From Actinostola sp. cb2023 (Eukaryota > Cnidaria > Anthozoa > Actiniaria > Actinostolidae): DNA of 64,000 bases. Shown piece after piece: positions 9,401 to 21,400 of the stretch (position 1 is the first letter of the stretch; each line of letters begins with the position of its first letter). Made by a program: the position numbers and the translations under genes. The stretch covers positions 99,501 to 163,500 of the forward strand of contig JAUJYZ010000523.1 in the NCBI GenBank assembly GCA_033675265.1. Direction: 5' to 3'. The notes below the pieces were generated by a model that saw nothing but the letters and a program-made list of their open reading frames with translations, searched no databases and was not told the origin of the DNA.

Positions 9401-12400
9401 CGACTGTGTTGTCGCGTTGTTGTTGAGACTTGCCATTAATTGCGTCGACAATTTTGTCTGACATGGCCTGTCTCTGGTTTGTATTTTGTTTGCCATACCA
9501 CATAGTCTTCTTATACGTACCCTATCGGGTGTTGTCATTTGTTGCCGTTATTTTCTTCGATTTCTAGATCTACAATGCCACGGCGTTCTGTACGTTTAGA
9601 GAAACGCCCTCAATCACCACCAGCTGTGAGGTTATCAGGGGCATCAAAGCGACCTCGAAGATCCCAATTGCAACAGGGTTCCCAAGCCGCATCTGCCGAG
9701 TCGAGCCCACGTCTTCAACCCTTAACATCGAGGAGCTGGTAGCACGTGTGGCCGATGAAGTAACAAAGCGTTTGGATCGGCAATCTGGGTCAGCATCGGT
9801 CCCGATACAAGTACAACCAGCATCTGAGCCCGGCGTATCAGCAGACGTATCAGTAGGGTTAACGGAAGTCCAGCTTACATCGCCTGTCATCACACCCACC
9901 AATCCGACTATTCCCAATTCCGTGGTGCAACATCTCGTCGAAGGTGAGAGCCACAAAATGTGTTGCCATCCCAACCGTTTATATCAGTGGCTACGGATAT
10001 CGATGCCAGAGTGTCGGATAAGCTCCGATCCAAAATCTGGGCTCACGAGTACATTGATTTTGGGTCATTATTGGTTAACCCGTTATCAAGCGATAAGTAT
10101 CAGATCAGCGTTCAGAAATCCGACTCGGGGCTGGTTCCATCGTTATGCCTCGAACCGTTGTCAAAGCCTCGAAAAATCACAACTATCGATGCCTGGATTA
10201 GTGCATTTTATGTTTTTGTAGGCGTTTACACTAGTAAGTACCCTAGTGAGGCGCCTGTACTGATGAAATATGGGTCTCTGATTAGAGACTTGGCAGCCAG
10301 GGGCCAGAACTGGCGCTTTTACGACGAGAATTTTAGGTTCTTGAGGCAGACTCATGTTGCTTCTCTGCCCTGGGGCGCGATTAATAGCGAGTTGTGGCTG
10401 CGTTCACAATCGACTCCCTCAGTATTTAAGGCGGCCTCGGCGGCCTCGGTGGTCCCGCGATCGACAACCGGCGATTTTGTACCACACGGTTTCTGTTTTA
10501 AATTCCACAAAGGTCTTGCTTGCCCAGGTTGCAATTTCAAACATTCTTGCTACAAATGCGACGGCGAACACCGGGCCACATCTTGCAATTTTCGTCCCCA
10601 AAGCAGAGAGTCCAATTTTCGTCCCCAAAGCAGAGAGTCCTACAAACGGCCCCTGGCTGCCAAGCAGCACAGCCAGTCTTCCAACGCCAGTAAGAGGGCA
10701 TAGATTACTACATTTGCTAAACGGTTACGATCCATCAACAGCTGATTTTCTGGTTTCTGGTTTCCTTCGGGGGTTCTCAATTAACTTTAAAGGGTCAATC
10801 TCGGAAACGGTATCTAAAAACTTGTCCTCGGCCTTAGAGCAACCTGATGTTGTAGATGTTAAGCTAACAAAGGAAATTGAGGCCAGTAGAATTGCGGGTC
10901 CTTTCGATCGTGTTCCTTTTCCTGAATTTCGTGTCACCGCTAGGGGTTGTTCCCAAGAAATGTCCTGGCGAATTCAGACTAATTCACCACTTGTCATACC
11001 CCAAGGGCTTCTCTATCAACGATGGAATAGACCCTGAGTATACACGCGTAACTTATGCTACCATAGAAGACGCAATTCGTTACATTAAAAAATTAGGACC
11101 CGGGTGCTTTCTTGCAAAAACCGATATTAAGAGTGCTTTCCGTATAATCCCTATTCACCCGAGTGAATATTATCTTTTGGGTATGGTATGGAACGACTTG
11201 TATTATTATGATCGGTGTATGCCCATGGGCTGTGCTAGCTCTTGTCGGACATTTGAAACCTTTAGCACAGCTGTTGAATGGATCGCCCGTAAAAAGTTGA
11301 ATATTGATCTGATATTGCATCTGTTAGATGATTTTTTATTGATTGCTCCGTCTAAGGATATTGGTTCTAAGCAGCTGGATTTATTCTTGCAAATGTGCTC
11401 CTATCTCGGCATTCCCATAGCACCAGAGAAAACGTTTGGCCCAGCTACTACACTGTCATTTGCAGGCATTGAACTAGATACTATTCGTTCAGAGGCTCGT
11501 TTGCCACAGGATAAAATTGAGAAATGCACGGCTCTTATATCCGACTTTTTGCGTCGTAAAAAAGTCAGTTTAAAGGAGATTCAATCTTTGACTGGTCTCT
11601 TAAATTTTGCTTGTTCCGTCGTGAAACCGGGCCGTGCATTTCTTAGACGTTTAATTGATCTATCAATAGGATTAAGGTCAGTCCACCACTTCATTCGTAT
11701 TACTAGGGAGGTTAAACAGGACCTCCAACTGTGGCTTTCCTTTTTGTCCCAATTCAACGGAAAGTCTTTTTTCCTCGATGATTTGTGGCTGACTTCTTCC
11801 AAGTTAAATCTGGTCACCGACGCTTCTGGCGCTTTAGGCTTCGGGGCTATTTTCGGCAACCAATGGTGCAATGGTGAATGGCCTGATAGCTGGAAGCATA
11901 GAAATATCGCTATTTTGGAATTCTATCCGATCGTCTTGAGTCTGTACCTGTGGGGTCACGAGATAAAGAACCGCTGCATTTTGTTTTTCACTGATAACGA
12001 AGCCCTCGTGTATGTCATTAACAAGCAATCGTGCAGAGATAAAGATCTCATGTTTTTCGTTCGTAAACTGGTTTTGATCTGCTTACGCAATAATATACTC
12101 TTCAGAGCGAAGCACGTGCCGGGTTCACGCAACAACTTAGCCGATGCTTTATCTCGCTTGCAGGTCCAGACTTTCAGACGTTTAGCACCCTTACACATGG
12201 ATCGTTGCGCAACAGACATTCCTCTTCACTTGCAGCCTCAGAATTGGCAGCCATAGTGAGACAATTAGTGCAATCGAGTCTTCAGCCGTCGTCCTTGCCT
12301 ACATACAAAAGGTCATGGCATTTATTTTACCAATTTTTTCATACTACTTTTCCAGGGGTCACTGTACAACTTCCCATTTCACCACCAGATTTAGCACTTT

Positions 12401-15400
12401 TCATTGCTTACTTGTTTGATCGTAATTACGCTGCTTCGACTGTCAATACTTATATTTCGGCCATTAGTTACTCGCATAAGCTTTTTGGAGTCCTTGACCC
12501 AACCAAAACATTTTTCATTGTACAGATGTTGAAAGGCTATGGCAAGTTAGACTCAAGTCTTGACTGCAGGTTACCAATTACTATTCAAATTCTTCACAAG
12601 ATTTTGAATTCTGCATCAAAATTCATCGCGTCTCCTTACGAGCTGTGCTTATTCCAGGCTATGTGTTCTCTAGCATTTTATGCTTTCCTACGCGTTGGGG
12701 AAATGACGGTTGGTAACAAACACGCTAGTAATACTAACCTAACACTCTGTAACGTTACTAAGCTGGTTAATGCCTCTAACGAGACAGTATCCTTAAAGGT
12801 CACATTCCTGACTTTTAAGCATAGCTACAACCGAACCCCATTCTCGTTGATCATAACTCGCCAGGATACACTATGCCCAGTACAGCTTATCCTTGACTAC
12901 CTTGCGCTCAGGGGCAACGCCCCTGGGGCACTTTTTATTAAATCCGGTTTCCCTATCACAAGGAAATATTTCTGCGACCTGCTTGCCCTCGCCATAAAGC
13001 AATGTGGTCTTAATCCTGCTCGTTACAAAGGTCATAGTTTCCGCATAGGGGCTGCGTCTCATGCTGCCGGTCGAGGAATGTCAGATGCGCAGATACGAGG
13101 TGTTGGGTAGGTGGAAGTCGAATGCCTTTTTGAAGTATATCCGAATACCTACGATGTCTGCTTAGATTTCACTTATGATCTACACAACTTTATATTCATA
13201 GTCACGTCATTTATTACAAGTCAGTATTTGTCATGCATCTGTGACTGAATAGCAAGGGCAGCAGTCATTGCATAAGAAATACTTCAGACTTTAATCGGCT
13301 AGTGTATTCAGTTGATTTCACTCTCTCATATCCGACTGATTTGCAAGGGCAGCAGTCGGTTATGATATATATATGTTTTCCATATAATCACTTAGTAGCA
13401 ACTTTAAATGTTCGTGTTCGTTCAGTGTTGCATTTCCTTTGGGTGGGGCAGCATCATAATTTATTATGATGCTTTTGGCGTTTCATTTGCCCTCACCTTT
13501 ACTGGGCCCAATTGGTTTTGGTTACCATGACAACATTTGTAAATATTTAATTTGATATTCTGTATTAAAAGCGGCTTTGGGGGATTTTTCCCCCTCAGCC
13601 ATTATAACTCCATCGCCGAGTACTATCGTTCTTCCCATAGTTTAGCCCAGTAAACGAGCTCATTCAATGCAACACTGAATTTAGTATAAAGATAAGGGGA
13701 AGCGTGAAAACATAAACATACAAACTGCACTACAAGGGCCTTGATCCAATAACAAGGTATTTAGTAGGACACAAACATACAAACTGCACTACAAGGGCCT
13801 TGATCCAATAACAAGGTATTTTTAGTAGGACACAAACATACAAACTGCACTACAAGGGCCTTGATCCAATAACAAGGTATTTAGTAGGACACAAACATAC
13901 AAACTGTACTACAAGGGCCTTGATCCAAAAACAAGGTATTTATAGTTGGACACAAACATACAAACTGCACTACAAGGGCCTTGATCCAATAACAAGGTAT
14001 TTAGTAGGACACAAACATACAAACTGCACTACAAGGGCCTTGATCCAATAACAAGGTATTTAGTAGGACACAAAACATACAAACTGCACTACAAGGGCCT
14101 TGATCAGGAACAAATGACCTATCTTCCACCTCTCCTGAGGTTGTAGGATCCCAAATAGAAGAATTTGCCAGGTTTTTACAGCGTGAGCATTCAGTAAGCG
14201 TTGTTGGCGTATGCCAAGTAATCCCTCGTGGCCTTACGAGTACACACCCCTCGCAGTTCTTAAGCAAGGCCAATCTCTTAAATCGGTACCTCCGTGTTGT
14301 CCTAGAACCTTTACCTGGTATATTTCATTGGTCGCACCGTGATTTCAATCATCCTGCTAAGGATCTTTATTTAAGGGATGGAGTCCACCTCAACTCTACG
14401 GGCCAGTATTTTTTGTACCGTAGCTATCGAGGTGCAATTATAAGGGCATTAAGTTTGCTGCCGTTATACAATTGATTCACTTTTTATTTGATATATCCAT
14501 GTTACGTTATATCACATGTTTATCTGTTGGGCTTTCGCTCTATTTTTTTGTTATGATAAGTCCGAATCGGACTTTATCTCTGTTACTTGTTTTAATAGAC
14601 CATGTGTCTCGTTAAATTGTTGAGATCTTGTTATCTCGTTAATGTTTGAGACTTTTGTCTCCATTATTGTTGCGACTGTGTTGTCGCGTTGTTGTTGAGA
14701 CTTGCCATTAATTGCGTCGACAATTTTGTCTGACATGGCCTGTCTCTGGTTTGTATTTTGTTTGCCATACCACATAGTCTTCTTATACGTACCCTATCGG
14801 GTGTTGTCATTTGTTGCCGTTATTTTCTTCGATTTCTAGATCTACAATGCCACGGCGTTCTGTACGTTTAGAGAAACGCCCTCAATCACCACCAGCTGTG
14901 AGGTTATCAGGGGCATCAAAGCGACCTCGAAGATCCCAATTGCAACAGGGTTCCCAAGCCGCATCTGCCGAGTCGAGCCCACCGTCTTCAACCCTTAACA
15001 TCGAGGAGCTGGTAGCACGTGTGGCCGATGAAGTAACAAAGCGTTTTGGATCGGCAATCTGGGTCAGCATCGGTCCCGATACAAGTACAACCAGCATCTG
15101 AGCCCGGCGTATCAGCAGACGTATCAGTAGGGTTAACGGAAGTCCAGCTTACATCGCCTGTCATCACACCCACCAATCCGACTATTCCCAATTCCGTGGT
15201 GCAACATCTCGTCGAAGGTGAGCCACAAAATGTGTTGCCATCCCAACCGTTTATATCAGTGGCTACGGATATCGATGCCAGAGTGTCGGATAAGCTCCGA
15301 TCCAAAATCTGGGCTCACGAGTACATTGATTTTGGGTCATTATTGGTTAACCCGTTATCAAGCGATAAGTATCAGATCAGCGTTCAGAAATCCGACTCGG

Positions 15401-18400
15401 GGCTGGTTCCATCGTTATGCCTCGAACCGTTGTCAAAGCCTCGAAAAATCACAACTATCGATGCCTGGATTAGTGCATTTTATTTTTTTTGTAGGCGTTT
15501 ACACTAGTAAGTACCCTAGTGAGGCGCCTGTACTGATGAAATATGGGTCTCTGATTAGAGACTTGGCAGCCAGGGGCCAGAACTGGCGCTTTTACGACGA
15601 GAATTTTAGGTTCTTGAGGCAGACTCATGTTGCTTCTCTGCCCTGGGGCGCGATTAATAGCGAGTTGTGGCTGCGTTCACAATCGACTCCCTCAGTATTT
15701 AAGGCGGCCTCGGCGGCCTCGGTGGTCCCGCGATCGACAACCGGCGATTTTGTACCACACGGTTTCTGTTTTAAATTCCACAAAGGTCTTGCTTGCCCAG
15801 GTTGCAATTTCAAACATTCTTGCTACAAATGCGACGGCGAACACCGGGCCACATCTTGCAATTTTCGTCCCCAAAGCAGAGAGTCCAATTTTCGTCCCCA
15901 AAGCAGAGAGTCCTACAAACGGCCCCTGGCTGCCAAGCAGCACAGCCAGTCTTCCAACGCCAGTAAGAGCGCATAGATTACTACATTTGCTAAACGGTTA
16001 CGATCCATCAACAGCTGATTTTCTGGTTTCTGGTTTCCTTCGGGGGTTCTCAATTAACTTTAAAGGGTCAATCTCGGAAACGGTATCTAAAACTTGTCCT
16101 CGGCCTTAGAGCAACCTGATGTTGTAGATGTTAAGCTAACAAAGGAAATTGAGGCTAGTAGAATTGCGGGTCCTTTCGATCGTGTTCCTTTTCCTGAATT
16201 TCGTGTGTCACCGCTAGGGGTTGTTCCCAAGAAATGTCCTGGCGAATTCAGACTAATTCACCACTTGTCATACCCCAAGGGCTTCTCTATCAACGATGGA
16301 ATAGACCCTGAGTATACACGCGTAACTTATGCTACCATAGAAGACGCAATTCGTTACATTAAAAAATTAGGACCCGGGTGCTTTCTTGCAAAAACCGATA
16401 TTAAGAGTGCTTTCCGTATAATCCCTATTCACCCGAGTGAATATTATCTTTTGGGTATGGTATGGAACGACTTGTATTATTATGATCGGTGTATGCCCAT
16501 GGGCTGTGCTAGCTCTTGTCGGACATTTGAAACCTTTAGCACAGCTGTTGAATGGATCGCCCGTAAAAAGTTGAATATTGATCTGATATTGCATCTGTTA
16601 GATGATTTTTTATTGATTGCTCCGTCTAAGGATATTGGTTCTAAGCAGCTGGATTTATTCTTGCAAATGTGCTCCTATCTCGGCATTCCCATAGCACCAG
16701 AGAAAACGTTTGGCCCAGCTACTACACTGTCATTTGCAGGCATTGAACTAGATACTATTCGTTCAGAGGCTCGTTTGCCACAGGATAAAATTGAGAAATG
16801 CACGGCTCTTATATCCGACTTTTTGCGTCGTAAAAAAGTCAGTTTAAAGGAGATTCAATCTTTGACTGGTCTCTTAAATTTTGCTTGTTCCGTCGTGAAA
16901 CCGGGCCGTGCATTTCTTAGACGTTTAATTGATCTATCAATAGGATTAAGGTCAGTCCACCACTTCATTCGTATTACTAGGGAGGTTAAACAGGACCTCC
17001 AACTGTGGCTTTCCTTTTTGTCCCAATTCAACGGAAAGTCTTTTTTCCTCGATGATTTGTGGCTGACTTCTTCCAAGTTAAATCTGGTCACCGACGCTTC
17101 TGGCGCTTTAGGCTTCGGGGCTATTTTCGGCAACCAATGGTGCAATGGTGAATGGCCTGATAGCTGGAAGCATAGAAATATCGCTATTTTGGAATTCTAT
17201 CCGATCGTCTTGAGTCTGTACCTGTGGGGTCACGAGATAAAGAACCGCTGCATTTTGTTTTTCACTGATAACGAAGCCCTCGTGTATGTCATTAACAAGC
17301 AATCGTGCAGAGATAAAGATCTCATGTTTTTCGTTCGTAAACTGGTTTTGATCTGCTTACGCAATAATATACTCTTCAGAGCGAAGCACGTGCCGGGTTC
17401 ACGCAACAACTTAGCCGATGCTTTATCTCGCTTGCAGGTCCAGACTTTCAGACGTTTAGCACCCTTACACATGGATCGTTGCGCAACAGACATTCCTCTT
17501 CACTTGCAGCCTCAGAATTGGCAGCCATAGTGAGACAATTAGTGCAATCGAGTCTTCAGCCGTCGTCCTTGCCTACATACAAAAGGTCATGGCATTTATT
17601 TATTTTACCAATTTTTTCATACTACTTTTCCAGGGGTCACTGTACAACTTCCCATTTCACCACCAGATTTAGCACTTTTCATTGCTTACTTGTTTGATCG
17701 TAATTACGCTGCTTCGACTGTCAATACTTATATTTCGGCCATTAGTTACTCGCATAAGCTTTTTGGAGTCCTTGACCCAAACCAAAACATTTTTCATTGT
17801 ACAGATGTTGAAAGGCTATGGCAAGTTAGACTCAAGTCTTGACTGCAGGTTACCAATTACTATTCAAATTCTTCACAAGATTTTGAATTCTGCATCAAAA
17901 TTCATCGCGTCTCCTTACGAGCTGTGCTTATTCCAGGCTATGTGTTCTCTAGCATTTTATGCTTTCCTACGCGTTGGGGAAATGACGGTTGGTAACAAAC
18001 ACGCTAGTAATACTAACCTAACACTCTGTAACGTTACTAAGCTGGTTAATGCCTCTAACGAGACAGTATCCTTAAAGGTCACATTCCTGACTTTTAAGCA
18101 TAGCTACAACCGAACCCCATTCTCGTTGATCATAACTCGCCAGGATACACTATGCCCAGTACAGCTTATCCTTGACTACCTTGCGCTCAGGGGCAACGCC
18201 CCTGGGGCACTTTTTATTAAATCCGGTTTCCCTATCACAAGGAAATATTTCTGCGACCTGCTTGCCCTCGCCATAAAGCAATGTGGTCTTAATCCTGCTC
18301 GTTACAAAGGTCATAGTTTCCGCATAGGGGCTGCGTCTCATGCTGCCGGTCGAGGAATGTCAGATGCGCAGATACGAGGTGTTGGGTAGGTGGAAGTCGA

Positions 18401-21400
18401 ATGCCTTTTTGAAGTATATCCGAATACCTACGATGTCTGCTTAGATTTCACTTATGATCTACACAACTTTATATTCATAGTCACGTCATTTATTACAAGT
18501 CAGTATTTGTCATGCATCTGTGACTGAATAGCAAGGGCAGCAGTCATTGCATAAGAAATACTTCAGACTTTAATCGGCTAGTGTATTCAGTTGATTTTCA
18601 CTCTCTCATATCCGACTGATTTGCAAGGGCAGCAGTCGGTTATGATATATATATGTTTTCCATATAATCACTTAGTAGCAACTTTAAATGTTCGTGTTCG
18701 TTCAGTGTTGCATTTCCTTTGGGTGGGGCAGCATCATAATTTATTATGATGCTTTTGGCGTTTCATTTGCCCTCACCTTTACTGGGCCCAATTGGTTTTG
18801 GTTACCATGACAACATTTGTAAATATTTAATTTGATATTCTGTATTAAAAGCGGCTTTGGGGGATTTTCCCCCTCAGCCATTATAACTCCATCGCCGAGT
18901 ACTATCGTTCTTCCATAGTTTAGCCCAGTAAACGAGCTCATTCAATGCAACACTGAATTTAGTATAAAGATAAGGGGAAGCGTGAAAACATAAATTAATT
19001 ATTTGAACCAAATAGGATGTTTATGTTTTCGTGCTGGTTATAGTATCATCTCCCCACTCTTATATGTCATCATTACGTCATAATTAATCTACTGCTCATC
19101 ATTGTAATTTTTCCTGTAACCAGTTATTTTACTATGCCATTCACGGCCTCGTGCAGTAATTTTACTTGTTATATAAATCCGTACAAATTACCAAATATGG
19201 TTTATCAAGCATCGATCTGTGGATGCGCAAGTTTACAAGGTGGTGCCACTGCGATTATACATCACGGACAATCGGCAATTGCACCATTCTGCGATCTGCT
19301 TCGGTCCCATCAACTCTGACCATCGCATCGCCCGCCACCTCCCCTTGCCATCCGCGGTTTGTTGCTAGCTAGGCGTTTCATTTGCCCTCACCTTTACTGG
19401 GCCCAATTGGTTTTGGTTACCATGACAACATTTGTAAATATTTAATTTGATATTCTGTATTAAAAGCGGCTTTGGGGGATTTTCCCCCTCAGCCATTATA
19501 ACTCCATCGCCGAGTACTATCGTTCTTCCATAGTTTAGCCCAGTAAACGAGCTCATTCAATGCAACACTGAATTTAGTATAAAGATAAGGGGAAGCGTGA
19601 AAACATAAACATACAAACTGCACTACAAGGGCCTTGATCCAATAACAAGGTATTTAGTAGGACACAAACATACAAACTGCACTACAAGGGCCTTGATCCA
19701 ATAACAAGGTATTTAGTAGGACACAAAACATACAAACTGCACTACAAGGGCCTTGATCCAATAACAAGGTATTTAGTAGGACACAAACATAGAAACTGCG
19801 CTACAAGGGCCTTGATCCAATAACAAGGTATTTAGTAGGACACAAACATAGAAACTGCACTACAAGGGCCTTGATCCAATGACAAGGTATTTAGTTGGAC
19901 ACAAACATACACACTGTACTACAAGGGCCTTGATCCAATAACAAGGTATTTAGTAGGACACAAACATACAAACTGCACTACAAGGGCCTTGATCCAAAAA
20001 CAAGGTATTTAGTTGGACACAAACATACAAACTGGTGACTAGTGGTACAATAATCGAGGGACCTTAAGTTTGGGGGAAGAGAGAGAATGATGAATGACTT
20101 TTTGAGAGTATTAGATGTCGAAGCAAATAGAATGGTGCGATATATAGCTTTACAAATACAGTGGAACCTCTCCTTAATTACGGACACCTCTATATTGCAG
20201 ACAGCTCTATATTACGGACACTTTTCGGTGTCCGTATTATAGAGGTTCCACTGTACGGTAAACGGTGACCAATTAAATGTACATACTTTCTGAAGAGGTG
20301 TGACTCGACAACAGATAACTGCCTTGCAAAGGCATGCTAACTCAAGGAAATCTAACTCAAGACTTTTACTCAATGCATGAACCTTGAAAAGAACAAACAC
20401 AAAATCAATCAACCAACACATTGGATTCAAAAGGGGATCATCCACTCTAGCGAGCAAGGGAATCAGATGCTACTTAAACGCGAAGTTCCAGTAAAAACGT
20501 ACGCTGCCCAGGGGTACAACAATACATTTGTTTAATCAATCTTTGTTAATCTCATATTATGCATGTACATATTAATAATACTTTATTCCAAGTACTTAGT
20601 ATTCACTAAGTACTTGAAAAGGTGGATCCTGAGGTTAGCCCTATATTTAGGATCACCAGTAGGTCAGGCCACACACACCGGGAACTACGTACCCTACTCT
20701 TAGTAAGTACTTGAAAAGGTGGATCCTGAGGTTAGCCCTATATTTAGGATCACCGAACTTCGTGCCCTACTCTTAGTAAGTACTTGAAAAGGTGGATCCT
20801 GAGGTTAGCCCTATATTTAGGATCACCGAACTTCGTGCCCTACTCTTAGTAAGTACTTGAAAAGGTGGATCCTGAGGTTAGCCCTATATTTAGGATCACC
20901 GAACTTCGTGCCCTACTCTTAGTAAGTACTTGAAAAGGTGGATCCTGAGGTTAGCCCTATATTTAGGATCACCGAACTTCGTGCCCTACTCTTAGTAAGT
21001 ACTTGAAAAGGTGGATCCTGAGGTTAGCCCTATATTTAGGATCACCGAACTTCGTGCCCTACTCTTAGTAAGTACTTGAAAAGGTGGATCCTGAGGTTAG
21101 CCCCCTATATTTAGGATCACCGAACTTCGTGCCCTACTCTTAGTAAGTACTTGAAAAGGTGGATCCTGAGGTTAGCCCTATATTTAGGATCACCGAACTT
21201 CGTGCCCTACTCTTAGTAAGTACTTGAAAAGGTGGATCCTGAGGTTAGCCCTATATTTAGGATCACCGAACTTCGTGCCCTACTCTTAGTAAGTACTTGA
21301 AAAGGTGGATCCTGAGGTTAGCCCTATATTTAGGATCACCGAACTTCGTGCCCTACTCTTAGTAAGTACTTGAAAAGGTGGATCCTGAGGTTAGCCCTAT

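Larger units (their letters stand above)
8834..13710 (+). mobile_element. YR retrotransposon copy A (DIRS/PAT/Ngaro-like)
   Basis: Order: SGNH-hydrolase fragment, gag-like ORF, RT-RNase H, tyrosine recombinase, then a 3' block ending aagcgtgaaaacataaa. Lack of LTRs and an integrase, and presence of a YR, define the order DIRS/YR. The 5' end is cut by the minisatellite. The 3' block is a single copy here, while copy B has it twice around a 380-base spacer. Copy A differs from B by a few substitutions and several small indels. Confidence 0.85.
14104..19609 (+). mobile_element. YR retrotransposon copy B with split direct repeat 3' end
   Basis: Same gene order as copy A. The 3' end has block B1 (18757-18992), a 380-base spacer (18993-19371) and an identical block B2 (19372-19609). 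This B1-A2-B2 layout is the split direct repeat typical of PAT- and Ngaro-type YR elements. The matching A1 should be at the 5' end, which is missing because the element starts inside the SGNH frame. Confidence 0.8.

Noticed and set aside
7804..20286. A missing 15-base microexon between exons 25 and 26
   Set aside because: Moving the exon 26 acceptor to gatcaag supplies the five missing residues (ALVVQ), so no microexon is needed.
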